Assembly: GCF_006864365.1 (NCBI RefSeq)
Contig: NZ_QHLJ01000004.1
Span: 1-64,000 of the forward strand
Source of the DNA: Campylobacter sp. MIT 99-7217
GTDB taxonomy: Bacteria > Campylobacterota > Campylobacteria > Campylobacterales > Campylobacteraceae
Length of the DNA stretch: 64,000 bases
Direction: 5' to 3'
The notes below the pieces were generated by a model that saw only the letters and a list, made by a program, of their open reading frames with translations, made no database searches and was not told the DNA's origin. The position numbers were made by a program, and so were the translations under genes. Positions 47,448 to 56,783 of this stretch are shown piece after piece. Within the stretch, counting starts at the first letter, position 1. Every line of letters begins with the position of its first letter.

Positions 47448-48338
47448 CTATCCTAAATTTGCATTCATAATCATAGGGCTAAATGCCTTACTTGCTATGA
47501 GGAGATTATCTCCAACTTTTAAATGAGCATATTTTTGTTCAAATTCGCTTTGACTTAGTGTAATTTTAACAATATTTTGCCCAATTAGCAAGGTGATGAT
47601 CATTAAAATATCTGCCTTTTTGATCTCTAAAACATTTGCATTAAACTGAAGCTTTGCACTTAAATTTCCACCCAAAAAAAGCTCACTTGGAGGACAATCC
47701 CTAAAAACTTTAGCCTCCTTAAGCTCAATCACTCTTTCGCAAAGCTTGTAAATTTCACTGATTTCATGGCTAACAAGCAAGGTTGTAAGCTTAAAATGCC
47801 TTGTTATCCTTAAAATTTCATCTTGCAAGAAAGCTCTCATTTTAAAATCAAGAGCGCTTAAAGGCTCATCTAGAAGTAAAATTTGAGGCTCGCTAATGAT
47901 AGCTCTTGCAAGTGCTACTCTTTGGGCTTGTCCTCCTGAAAGATGCTGTGGATAGGCATTTTCAAGCTCTTTAAGTCCAAGCAAATGCAAAAGCTCGTCT
48001 ATCTTGTTTTTATCCTTACCCTTGAAAGCAAAGTTTAAATTGCCCCTAACGCTTAAATTTGGAAACAAAGCATAGTCTTGAAAAACAAAGCCAACACCTC
48101 TTTTTTGAGGTGGCAAGAAGATATTTTTTTGAGTATCTATCCAGACCTTATCCCCTACTTTGATAAAAGCAAATTTAGGTTTTAAAAGTCCTGCTATGAT
48201 CCTTAATATAGTGGTTTTTCCCGCACCACTTTCTCCAAAAATACAAGTAAATTCGCCCTGTTCAAAGCTCTTATCAAAAATAAGCTCAAGCTCGCCCTTA
48301 GCTGTATTTATAGGGTGTTTTATATGGATTTGTATCAT
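47448..48338 (-). CDS. modC: molybdate ABC transporter ATPase
   Basis: The ATPase has Walker A GESGAGKTT near residue 34, the signature LSGGQAQRVALARAI, and Walker B LLLDEPLSAL. A C-terminal regulatory extension brings it to 296 residues, shorter than E. coli ModC. It is downstream of modB by three bases. Confidence 0.9.
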   Translation of the reverse strand: MIQIHIKHPINTAKGELELIFDKSFEQGEFTCIFGESGAGKTTILRIIAGLLKPKFAFIKVGDKVWIDTQKNIFLPPQKRGVGFVFQDYALFPNLSVRGNLNFAFKGKDKNKIDELLHLLGLKELENAYPQHLSGGQAQRVALARAIISEPQILLLDEPLSALDFKMRAFLQDEILRITRHFKLTTLLVSHEISEIYKLCERVIELKEAKVFRDCPPSELFLGGNLSAKLQFNANVLEIKKADILMIITLLIGQNIVKITLSQSEFEQKYAHLKVGDNLLIASKAFSPMIMNANLG

Positions 48339-48341
48339 TTC

Positions 48342-49025
48342 TTAGCCTTGATAAGCAAATTTTTTATTAATGAAAAAAAGCACAAGCAAAATGATAAAAG
48401 AAAGAGCAAAAAGCACAAAGGCGTATTGATGAGCTAGGGTATAATTTAAGGCTTCAAGCTCATCATAAATAGCAATGCTAGCTACCAAAGTTTCGCCCTT
48501 TTTATGCCCTCCTATCATCATCACAACGCCAAACTCACCCACAGTATGAGCAAAAGCCACCATAGAACCTGTAAAAATCCCTACTTTTGAATTTGGGATA
48601 ATCACTCTTAAAAGCGTGATAAATTTGGATTTTCCTAAGGTATAAGAAACCTCGATCAAATTCTTTGGAACAGAAGAAAAAGCACTTTGCAAAGGACCTA
48701 CCATAAAGGGCAAAGAAAAGATGATAGAAGCAATCACAAGTCCTTCAAAGGTAAAAACTAAAGAAATATCAAAGTATTCTTTTAAAAACGCACCAAAGGC
48801 ATTAAGCGGACTAAAAGCCATTAAAAAATAAAAGCCCAAGACACTTGGAGGTAAAACTAAGGGCATGGAAACGATAACCTGAAGCACACTTTTAAAAGGA
48901 AAGGACACAAAAACAAGCAAATAAGCTAAGCCCACGCCTATAAAAAAAAGTAAAAAAGTCGTGATAAAAGCAAGCTCAAAGGTTACTTTTAAGGTATCTA
49001 AAAACTCTGAGGTTAAAAATTCCAT
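48342..49025 (-). CDS. modB: molybdate ABC transporter permease
   Basis: The 227-residue inner-membrane protein has about five membrane segments and the permease loop AHTVGEFGVVMMIGG that contacts ModC. The start overlaps the stop of the TOBE-domain gene by one base. Confidence 0.92.
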   Translation of the reverse strand: MEFLTSEFLDTLKVTFELAFITTFLLFFIGVGLAYLLVFVSFPFKSVLQVIVSMPLVLPPSVLGFYFLMAFSPLNAFGAFLKEYFDISLVFTFEGLVIASIIFSLPFMVGPLQSAFSSVPKNLIEVSYTLGKSKFITLLRVIIPNSKVGIFTGSMVAFAHTVGEFGVVMMIGGHKKGETLVASIAIYDELEALNYTLAHQYAFVLFALSFIILLVLFFINKKFAYQG

Positions 49026-49429
49026 TAAAGCACCTTTATAACAATATCACTAGCCAAAACAAAGCCTTTAAATTTGGCATTTGCACTAAGATCAAATTTC
49101 AAGGCAGTGTTTTTTGTCAAAATCGCACTTAAATTTGAAGCAAAGGCAAGATCTTTAAAGAAAATTTGCACCAAAAGCTCGCCTTGCTCAACTCTTTCAA
49201 GCTCAAGCTCAAAAACATTATCTATACTACAAGCCATGTTTTCTTGAGCTAAAATAAGCTCATTTTCTTTAAAAAAAAGCTCAACCTTTGCACCAACTTT
49301 CATAAGCAAGGCATTAAAATCAAGCATTAAAACCCTGACTTGTAAAGGCGAATTTACAAGCTTTACACTGATAAGACTTAAGTCTTCATTTTGTTCTATA
49401 CTTGAAATTTCGCCTTTAAGGGTATTCAT
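49025..49429 (-). CDS. Mop/TOBE-type molybdate-binding protein of the mod operon
   Basis: The 134-residue protein looks like two poorly conserved TOBE-like halves (ISSIEQNEDLSLISVKL and VQIFFKDLAFASNLSAIL regions). It lies between modA and modB and overlaps both by one base, as in C. jejuni (Cj0302c from memory). Intracellular molybdate storage or sensing is likely from context only. Confidence 0.6.
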   Translation of the reverse strand: MNTLKGEISSIEQNEDLSLISVKLVNSPLQVRVLMLDFNALLMKVGAKVELFFKENELILAQENMACSIDNVFELELERVEQGELLVQIFFKDLAFASNLSAILTKNTALKFDLSANAKFKGFVLASDIVIKVL

Positions 49430-50182
49430 TATTTTGTTTTAAAGCCGTATTTTTGGATAATTTGCTTGCCCTCATCTGAAAGCACGAAATCAGAAAATGC
49501 CTTTGCTACTTTTTTCTTTTTTGCATACTTAGTGATAACAAAGCTTTGTTCTAATGGCGTGAAGTATTTTTCATCAACAAGAACAAATTTACCCTTAGGA
49601 TTATTCACAGGAGAAACCAAAGAATAAGCCACTATGCCCACTTCAGCAGCGCCGGTATCAACATGGGTTACAGGTTGAGAGATATTATCCCCTAAGACGA
49701 TTTTCTTTTTGAAAAGATCATAAATTTTAAGATTATTAAGGCTTTCCTCAGCCGCAACGCCGTAAGGAGCTACTTTTGGATTAGCTATACTTAGGTGCTT
49801 GATCTTTTTTGCTTTTTTGCCTAAAGCTTCAATTCCACCCTCTAAAAGCTTTTCATCAAGAGCATAAAGAGCAACAACGCCTAAAGCATAAACTTCTGGC
49901 TTAGTGATAGCATTGCCATCTTTTTCGATCTGTGCAGCCCATTTTGCATCAGCTGAAAAAAACAAATCAAACTCGCGCCCTTGAGTTAAAAGCTGATAAT
50001 GCTTACCAGAAGCACCGAAAATAAGTTCCACCTCATCTTTTGGGTGTTTTTTCAAAAACGCTTCTCTTACCTCAGTCATAGCCTTAGAAGCACTTGAAGC
50101 CACAAAAACGCTGATTTTTTCAGCAAAAGCACCCGTAGCAAACACACAAGCTACGAAGAAAACAAGTATTTTTTTTCATCAT
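49429..50182 (-). CDS. modA: ModA periplasmic molybdate-binding protein, frameshifted in the signal peptide
   Basis: The mature region is intact: KISVFVASSASKAM, FGASGKHYQLLTQGREFDLF and ADAKWAAQIEKDG are typical of ModA. AAGGAGAA is followed by ATG ATG at 50182-50177 and then eight A residues (plus-strand T8 at 50169-50176). As written the frame leaves ModA after four codons and stops about 20 codons in. With seven A it reads MMKKILVFFVAC... into a textbook signal peptide cut after AFA. An in-frame GTG at 50145 is the only other start, but it has no ribosome site and loses the signal peptide. It is either a slippage-controlled gene, a recent mutation or a homopolymer sequencing error. Confidence 0.8.
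50169..50176. repeat. poly-A/T tract (8) in the modA signal-peptide codons
   Basis: Eight T on the plus strand, hence A8 on the coding strand, directly after the two ATG codons of modA. Seven would restore the modA frame. Confidence 0.85.
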
Positions 50183-50265
50183 TTCTCCTTAAAAAATTTG
50201 TGCAATTATAAAATAATTTTCTTTAAAGAAATATTATTTTTAAAAGGAATAATACTTTTTTAAAT

Positions 50266-51270
50266 TTATAACCACTTTGGATCTGCGGTAAAACTTACGC
50301 TCAGCCAAATTTTATAACTTGGAATTTGTAGGGATTTTTCTATCCTCTCGCGCAATTCATCGATTTGAGCGATAGAACTAAGCTTAAAGTTTTTTTGAGT
50401 GAGTATATTGACCTCAACCATATAAAATCTTCCTGATTTTGCCACATGCGTATCATAGTCGCTAAAACCAAATTCAAGGCTTAGCTCTTGCATGATCTGT
50501 GTGATTTTTTCATCTAAATCCTTAGGTGCGACCATGATCAAATCCTTGAAATTGCACACAGCAATACGAATGGGCGATATACATAAAAAAAGCGAAAATA
50601 AAGCTAAAAGTATAGGATCAACATAAAATTTAACAAAATCAAGACTTAAAACACCTGAAAAAGGCAAAAAATACACCAAAACAAAGGCAAGCAAAGTGCC
50701 ACAATAAAGCACACAATCAATCTTCCATTCTGTATTATCCACCCTAATAAGATCAGAGTCTAAAACCCTTGCAAAAAATCTCGTATAAACAAACAAAATC
50801 AAACAAAACGCAAAGGCACAAAGACTATAAATCGCTCCACCCTCAAGCTTGATCTCATAGCCTCCATTGATGATACTTTGCACAGCATTAATAAAGGCAT
50901 AAATACAAACAAAAACAAGAACTAAGGACTTAAAAAGATTGACCATAGGTTCAAAGCGAACATAACCATACTGAAAAATATCATCATCTTCTTTATAAAT
51001 ATATCTTGAAGTAATTACGCTTAAAAAACCAAGTCCAACGCTGATCAAGGCTAAAAAGGCATCAAAAATCACCGCATTAGACTTGATCCAAATTCCAAAA
51101 ACAAGCCCAAAAATCGACAAAACTAAGGCAGCAAACATAGAAACTTGAAGCACAAACTGCTCCTTTTGGTTGCTTTTTAAAGGATCTTTACTAAAAGCAT
51201 TTTGAAGAGTATTTTGGCGAATTTTATGATCCCTTATGCTTTTTCCGTAGTTTGAATGTGAAATTTTCAT
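50266..51270 (-). CDS. cation diffusion facilitator (CDF) family transporter
   Basis: The 334-residue protein has an N-terminal soluble stretch of about 40 residues and six membrane segments. The CDF substrate site is suggested by SNAVIFDAFLALISV (segment 2) and DNTEWKIDCVLY (segment 5), followed by a cytoplasmic C-terminal domain. It probably exports Zn2+, Fe2+ or Mn2+. The second-segment motif departs from the usual HxxxD, so the metal is uncertain. It is transcribed alone on the minus strand. Confidence 0.8.
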   Translation of the reverse strand: MKISHSNYGKSIRDHKIRQNTLQNAFSKDPLKSNQKEQFVLQVSMFAALVLSIFGLVFGIWIKSNAVIFDAFLALISVGLGFLSVITSRYIYKEDDDIFQYGYVRFEPMVNLFKSLVLVFVCIYAFINAVQSIINGGYEIKLEGGAIYSLCAFAFCLILFVYTRFFARVLDSDLIRVDNTEWKIDCVLYCGTLLAFVLVYFLPFSGVLSLDFVKFYVDPILLALFSLFLCISPIRIAVCNFKDLIMVAPKDLDEKITQIMQELSLEFGFSDYDTHVAKSGRFYMVEVNILTQKNFKLSSIAQIDELRERIEKSLQIPSYKIWLSVSFTADPKWL

Positions 51271-51334
51271 AAAAAGCCTTGTTTATTTCTAGCTAGTATA
51301 AGCTTTTATTTTTAAAAGAAATTAAAATGAACTT

Positions 51335-51757
51335 TCAACGCATTTTTTTTATCTTTGTGCGAAAAAGTTTAAAAATGCTTGAGGGCTTTGCTTCAAAAAG
51401 TTCTTCATCAAGCACTTTATCAGCAAGGCTTCTTGCTAATTTTTCATCAAATTTTTGCCCATGTAAATTTGCTGAACTTGAATAAAACCAGCCATTTTTT
51501 TCTAAAAATCTAGCATGCAAACCCTCTTTTACCACTCTTAAGGCTCTTGAGTTTGGAAAAATAAAGCTTGTTTTTTTAGCCTTTCTGAGCCTATTTTTAA
51601 ATTTATTTGGCACACGCACAAACTCTTTTAGCTCGCTAAATTTAGCCGTTGTGATGAGGCAGGGCTGATTTAAAGGACGCTTTTTAAGAGCGTTTAGCTT
51701 TTTTAAATCCTTACTTAAAAAGCCAGCCGTGGTGTCAGTTTGAGCTAAATAAATCAT
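51335..51757 (-). CDS. short Sua5/YrdC-like protein (threonylcarbamoyl-AMP synthase family)
   Basis: The 140-residue protein has the YrdC features IYLAQTDTTAGFLS, KKRPLNQPCLI and SSSANLHGQKF (the SAN-x-G motif). It is well below the usual 180-200 residues, with the middle segment reduced. The ATG overlaps the modD stop (ATGA). It may be the organism's TsaC for t6A synthesis, which would pair with TcdA at 22,831, or a degenerate paralogue. Confidence 0.65.
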   Translation of the reverse strand: MIYLAQTDTTAGFLSKDLKKLNALKKRPLNQPCLITTAKFSELKEFVRVPNKFKNRLRKAKKTSFIFPNSRALRVVKEGLHARFLEKNGWFYSSSANLHGQKFDEKLARSLADKVLDEELFEAKPSSIFKLFRTKIKKMR

Positions 51758-52590
51758 AGACAAAAGCTTGCACCCAAATCTGCTACGCCTTTATAAACAC
51801 TACTTGTAACTATGGCATCAATGCCTGTTTTAGCGTATGCTTTGGCGTTTTTTTCATTTATCCCACCTGCTGCTAAAATCACAGCTTCCTTAAAATTTGC
51901 CTTTTTAAAATCCACCAAATTTTCAAGCTCTTCCACCTTCATTTTATCGCATTGAACGCCATTTACGCCGTATTTTAAAAGCTCTTTTGCAAAGCTTAAG
52001 TTCTCAGCTTCTACGATGATTTTTCGCTCGCAAAGCTCTGCTTTAAATTTAGCTATATTTTGCAAAAATGAGTTCTCATTTTCAAAGGCTAAAAAATGGG
52101 TTTTAAAAAATAAAACACTATCGCTAAGTCCTAGTCTATGCACTTTTGCACCACCTTCTAAAGCAGCTTTTAAGCAAAGCTTTTTAGAAAAGGGAAAAAT
52201 CTTTCTTGTTACTAAAATTTGACAATTTTCATTCACGCTTTGAGCCTCTTTTTTCATCAAAAAAGCCTTTGTAGCTATGCCACAAGCATGTTCTAATAAA
52301 TTTTGAACACTTTTATAAATCAAATGCAAAGTCTTAAAATCGCCATCAAGACTTAAAATTTCACTCCCAGCTTTGATAAAATCTTTGTTTTCAAAAGCAC
52401 TTTGAAAGCCTAAATTATAAATCCTAGCAAGATTATTAACCATATCAAGACAGCTTAAGATTATATCCTCTCTTGTGTAAATTACGCATTTTGCTTTTGC
52501 ACGATCATCAAGCAAATGCGTACTTAAATCCCCAAAAGGCGCATCATCAAGAATAAAGCTTTCAAGTTCGTTTTGCGAAAAATGTATCAT
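51754..52590 (-). CDS. modD: ModD (quinolinate phosphoribosyltransferase-like)
   Basis: The 278-residue protein has a NadC-type fold (IRL-like order: LLEHACGIATKAFLM, VTRKIFPFSKKLCLKAAL, then VILAAGGINEKNAKAYAKTGID). It has the ModD variant KIFPFSKKLCLKA where NadC has TRKTxPGxR. ModD genes usually accompany molybdate transporters, and the mod operon lies 1.6 kb away. The exact biochemical role of ModD is not settled. Confidence 0.8.
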   Translation of the reverse strand: MIHFSQNELESFILDDAPFGDLSTHLLDDRAKAKCVIYTREDIILSCLDMVNNLARIYNLGFQSAFENKDFIKAGSEILSLDGDFKTLHLIYKSVQNLLEHACGIATKAFLMKKEAQSVNENCQILVTRKIFPFSKKLCLKAALEGGAKVHRLGLSDSVLFFKTHFLAFENENSFLQNIAKFKAELCERKIIVEAENLSFAKELLKYGVNGVQCDKMKVEELENLVDFKKANFKEAVILAAGGINEKNAKAYAKTGIDAIVTSSVYKGVADLGASFCL

Positions 52591-52629
52591 AATAAGCCTT
52601 TATGATTTTAAATAAATTTACTCAAAATT

Positions 52630-53337
52630 TCAAATCCCCATTTCATATCTTACACTTTCTTTTTCATACTGCTTAGCAATGCTTTCATAATCAGCAAAAT
52701 ACACCATATCTTTAATATTTTTATAAATGGAGCTTGAAAGAATATCTATAAATTCCTTATATCTTTTTTTGTGAGCAACAATATAAAATTTAACCCTAAA
52801 ATCTTGCAGTTCATAAAAGCGGTTAATCGAGTTTTTGATATTTGTTGAGTGTTCTATCTCATAAAAAGAATGAGGCATCTTTCTTTCATTAAACCAGATA
52901 CAATCACTAAATTTAGCCCTTTTGACCAAATTTTCATAGCTAAATTTATAGATATTTTCCAAAGAGGCAAGCTCTTTTAATTTGATATTTGTAAAAAACT
53001 TATTTTTATCTTGCTTTGGGATAAAGGTTTCATAGCCTCTTAAATTACCAAGCAAAACCACAAGTCCTTGATAATAAGAATGATTAAAGGCATTTTCGTT
53101 CTTTTTTAAATCAAGGCTTTTTTCTATGGCTTGCTTTTTATCACTTAGTCCCCAAAGCCCCGGAGCAATTTTATAAAATTCCTTATTTGTTTGAACTATT
53201 CTTCTAATGCTAGCAAGAGGGGTTTTTGTCTGCCAAGAGCTAGTATCTACTAATTCATAGAGCTTTGAAAGGGTGGCAAAATAATCATTTTGCTTCATAG
53301 CCTCTATGACAAAATCCTTTTGATTCACCCAAGCCAC
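52630..53337 (-). CDS. HARE-HTH protein with possible PD-(D/E)xK nuclease-like region
   Basis: Residues 6-66 fit the HARE-HTH winged-helix domain ([39 protein letters not shown]). The C-terminal region has Asp145 in SDCIWFNER followed by FYEIEHST with Glu160 and Glu162, then [11 protein letters not shown]. This is a strand order compatible with a restriction-endonuclease fold, though the lysine is absent. HARE-HTH domains have been linked by others to restriction enzymes and modified-base recognition. It overlaps the carB end by 13 bases. From memory this is Cj0280, otherwise uncharacterised. Confidence 0.6.
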   Translation of the reverse strand: MAWVNQKDFVIEAMKQNDYFATLSKLYELVDTSSWQTKTPLASIRRIVQTNKEFYKIAPGLWGLSDKKQAIEKSLDLKKNENAFNHSYYQGLVVLLGNLRGYETFIPKQDKNKFFTNIKLKELASLENIYKFSYENLVKRAKFSDCIWFNERKMPHSFYEIEHSTNIKNSINRFYELQDFRVKFYIVAHKKRYKEFIDILSSSIYKNIKDMVYFADYESIAKQYEKESVRYEMGI

Positions 53338-56300
53338 TCCTGTAAGCTTTTTACTTCCAAAAAGCTTTTTTCTTGTATGGCTTTTATGGATTTTGCTCCT
53401 GCAAAGGCAGCTCTAAGATTAGTAAAATAAGGCACTTTAAAGCGAATGATATTTGCTCTTATTTTTTTGGTATCTTCTTTAAAACTATGCTCATCGCTTG
53501 TGTTGATGACTAAATTTATCTCAGCATTTTTAAGCTTATCCTCCACATTTGGACGCCCTTCTGAAATTTTATGCACAAATTCACACTCAAAACCAGCTTC
53601 TTGTATGACCTTGCAAGTTCCAGCCGTAGCTATTAGCTTAAAGCCAAGCTTTGAGTACTCGCTTGCTAGCTTTTTGGCGTATTTTTTATCCCTTTCTTTT
53701 AAAGAAATAAAAATAGCTCCCTTTTCAGGTAGGTCGTTAAAAGCTGAAAGCTGAGCCTTGGCAAAGGAATTTGCAAAGTCCTTGCTAAGTCCCATTACTT
53801 CTCCGGTTGAACGCATTTCAGGACCTAGTTCTAAATCGCTTCCACTAAGCTTAGCAAAGGGAAAGACCGCTTCTTTGACACTGATAAATTTTTGCTTTTT
53901 AGGCTCTAGCTTTTCAAAATCAACCACCCCAAAAATGTCATAAAAGCTCAAAGCCTCCCTTAAATTTCCTTGCCACATCACCCTAGTTGCTACCTTTGCT
54001 AGGGCAATTCCACTTGCCTTGCTTACAAAGGGCACTGTGCGTGAGGCTCTGGGATTTACCTCTATCATAAAAAGCTCATTGTTAAAAATGGCAAATTGTA
54101 TGTTTAAAAGTCCTATGACGCCTAAATTTAAAGCGATCTCTCTTGTTTTTTGAGCTATCAAGGCTTTCATTTTTTCATCTATATTAAGAGCTGGCAAAGA
54201 ACAAGCGCTATCACCTGAATGAATACCAGCTTCTTCGATATGCTCCATTATACCAGCTACATAAACTTCCTTACCATCACTTATAGCATCAACATCAAGC
54301 TCGGTAGCATTATCTAAAAACTCATCTATTAAAACAGGGCTTTTATCACTCACATCAACAGCTTCTTGCATATAGGCTCTAAGCTCGCTCTCATCATAAA
54401 CCACGCGCATAGCCCGCCCTCCTAAAACATAACTTGGACGCATAAGCACAGGATAACCTAGCTCATTTGCCCTTAAGGCTGCTTCTTCAACGCTCGTAGC
54501 TGTGGTGTTTCTTGGCTGTTTTATGCCTAGTTTTTCAATAAAACTTGCAAATTTCTTTCTATCCTCAGCCAGATCAATAACCCTAGCACTAGTTCCTATA
54601 ATCTTAGCCCCAAAAGCACTTAAACGCTTGGCAAATTTAAGCGGGGTTTGCCCTCCAAAATGAACTATAATGCCATCTGGCTTTTCTTTTTCAATAACCG
54701 CTCTTAAATGCTCAAAATCAATAGGCTCAAAATAAAGAATGTCGCTTATATCATAATCAGTTGAGACCGTTTCAGGATTGCAGTTATACATTATGGTCTT
54801 TATGCCAAGATCTTTCAAAGCAAAGCTAGCATGAACACAGGCATAATCAAACTCAATGCCCTGACCTATGCGGTTAGGCCCTCCTCCTATGATCATTACT
54901 TTTTTTTCTTTTTTAGCACCTTCTTTGGCATTTTCTTTAAGGGCGATTTCGCTTAAATTTGTGCTTGAGTAAAGATAGGCAGTAGCCGTTTCAAATTCCC
55001 CTGCACAAGTATCTACCTCATTATAGCTTGGATTTATTTTTAACCTAATTCTTGCATAATAAATGTCATTTTGGCTAAGTTCTAAATTATCCTTTAAATT
55101 CACTAAAGTTGCTATCATCTTATCAGAATAGCCCATAGCCTTAGCCTTTCTAAGCAAGGTCTTATCATTTAAGATATCCATGTCAATTAATTTTTCAAAA
55201 TCAATTATCTCTTTAATCTCATTTAAAAACCAAGGATCGATCTTACAAAGCTCATAAAGCTCAGCTACGCTAAAGCCCTGCCTAAAAGCTTCTCCTATGT
55301 ATAAAAGCCTTTTTTCATTAGGATTTCTTATCTTTGAAATGAGCTCCTTTTTATCATTAAATTTAATCCTATCAAAGCCGCTAAGCCCTCTTTCAAGTGA
55401 GCAAAGTGCCTTTTGTAAGCTTTCTTTAAAGCTAGTTCCTATAGCCATGACCTCGCCAACACTTTTCATAGCAGTTCCCAAAAACTCACTAGCACCCGGA
55501 AATTTCTCAAAGGTAAAGCGAGGGATCTTAGTGATGATATAATCAATCACAGGTTCAAAAGAAGCCGGCGTGCCTGTAATGTCATTTTTAATCTCATCAA
55601 GACTAAAGCCAACTGCTAAAAGGGTAGCCACCTTAGCGATAGGATAGCCTGTAGCCTTGCTTGCAAGAGCTGAGGAGCGTGAAACTCTAGGATTCATTTC
55701 TATGACTATCATGCGGCCGTTTTTTGGATTTATGGCAAATTGCACATTTGAACCCCCTGTATCAACGCCTATTTCTCTAAGTATGGCAAAGGAAGCATTT
55801 CTCATCACCTGATATTCTTTATCAGTTAAAGTAAGAGCCGGAGCAACTGTTATACTATCTCCTGTATGAACGCCCATAGGATCTACATTTTCAATGGAAC
55901 AAACGATGATACAATTATCATTTTTATCGCGTATTACTTCCATTTCATATTCTTTCCAGCCAAGCAAGCTTTCCTCAATCAAAATTTCATGTATGGGAGA
56001 AAGGCTAAGTGCTGAGCTAGCTAGTTCTTTAAACTCATCTAAATTATAAACAACCCCACTTCCAGCCCCGCCCAAGGTATAAGAAGCTCTTATCATCAAG
56101 GGAAAGCCTATTTCTTGGGCTGCCTTTAGGGCTTGTTCATAATCATAAGCATACATGGATTTTGGAAGATCCATGCCTATTTTTTTCATACATTCTTTAA
56201 AGACCTGCCTATCCTCGCCCTTTTTAATAGCCTCAGGCTTAGCCCCTAAAAACTGCACTCCATTAAGCTCACCGCTTTCATAAACAGCCATAGCCACATT

Positions 56301-56588
56301 TAAAGCAACTTGCCCTCCCATAGTTGGTAAAATGGCATCAATTTTTTCTTTTTTAATAATGCTTAAAATGCTCTCTTTAGTGATAGGTTCTATGTAGGTG
56401 GCATCGGCAAATTCTGGATCTGTCATAATGGTAGCTGGATTAGAATTAATCAAAACCACGCGGTAACCAAGCTCTTTAAGAGTTTTAGCTGCCTGAGTAC
56501 CACTATAATCAAACTCACAAGCTTGACCTATGACAATAGGTCCGCTTCCTATAAGTAAAATGCTCTTTATATCCTCTCTTTTTGGCAT
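53325..56588 (-). CDS. carB: carbamoyl phosphate synthase large subunit
   Basis: The 1,087-residue protein has two homologous ATP-grasp halves. The first starts [20 protein letters not shown] and the second [20 protein letters not shown] near residue 560. The C-terminal MGS-like regulatory domain is present. It makes carbamoyl phosphate for arginine and pyrimidines with CarA encoded elsewhere. A 195-base AT-rich gap upstream should hold its promoter. Confidence 0.97.
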   Translation of the reverse strand: MPKREDIKSILLIGSGPIVIGQACEFDYSGTQAAKTLKELGYRVVLINSNPATIMTDPEFADATYIEPITKESILSIIKKEKIDAILPTMGGQVALNVAMAVYESGELNGVQFLGAKPEAIKKGEDRQVFKECMKKIGMDLPKSMYAYDYEQALKAAQEIGFPLMIRASYTLGGAGSGVVYNLDEFKELASSALSLSPIHEILIEESLLGWKEYEMEVIRDKNDNCIIVCSIENVDPMGVHTGDSITVAPALTLTDKEYQVMRNASFAILREIGVDTGGSNVQFAINPKNGRMIVIEMNPRVSRSSALASKATGYPIAKVATLLAVGFSLDEIKNDITGTPASFEPVIDYIITKIPRFTFEKFPGASEFLGTAMKSVGEVMAIGTSFKESLQKALCSLERGLSGFDRIKFNDKKELISKIRNPNEKRLLYIGEAFRQGFSVAELYELCKIDPWFLNEIKEIIDFEKLIDMDILNDKTLLRKAKAMGYSDKMIATLVNLKDNLELSQNDIYYARIRLKINPSYNEVDTCAGEFETATAYLYSSTNLSEIALKENAKEGAKKEKKVMIIGGGPNRIGQGIEFDYACVHASFALKDLGIKTIMYNCNPETVSTDYDISDILYFEPIDFEHLRAVIEKEKPDGIIVHFGGQTPLKFAKRLSAFGAKIIGTSARVIDLAEDRKKFASFIEKLGIKQPRNTTATSVEEAALRANELGYPVLMRPSYVLGGRAMRVVYDESELRAYMQEAVDVSDKSPVLIDEFLDNATELDVDAISDGKEVYVAGIMEHIEEAGIHSGDSACSLPALNIDEKMKALIAQKTREIALNLGVIGLLNIQFAIFNNELFMIEVNPRASRTVPFVSKASGIALAKVATRVMWQGNLREALSFYDIFGVVDFEKLEPKKQKFISVKEAVFPFAKLSGSDLELGPEMRSTGEVMGLSKDFANSFAKAQLSAFNDLPEKGAIFISLKERDKKYAKKLASEYSKLGFKLIATAGTCKVIQEAGFECEFVHKISEGRPNVEDKLKNAEINLVINTSDEHSFKEDTKKIRANIIRFKVPYFTNLRAAFAGAKSIKAIQEKSFLEVKSLQEWLG

Positions 56589-56783
56589 AAATCTTCCTTT
56601 TAAATTTGAAAAATTATAACAAATTTAAGTTTTAAGGAAGTTAAAATATAAAACTTGCTAAGCCCTAAAATTTAGTCTTTAAAAAGAACGATAAGCAAAA
56701 AGGCTTTTAAAAGCTAAATTTTTAAGTTAAAAAAGATGAAAGATAGGGATCAATCTTGCAGAAATTATTTTAAAATAAAAGGC

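Noticed and set aside
50145-50145. GTG as the true modA start
   Set aside because: No ribosome site, and it would remove the signal peptide whose codons are visible upstream in the shifted frame.
53446-55542. Plus-strand frames inside carB
   Set aside because: They are antisense shadows of a strongly conserved enzyme and lack ribosome sites.
56703-56714. GCTTTTAAAAGC palindrome upstream of carB as terminator
   Set aside because: Without loop bases only about four pairs could form; too weak to support.
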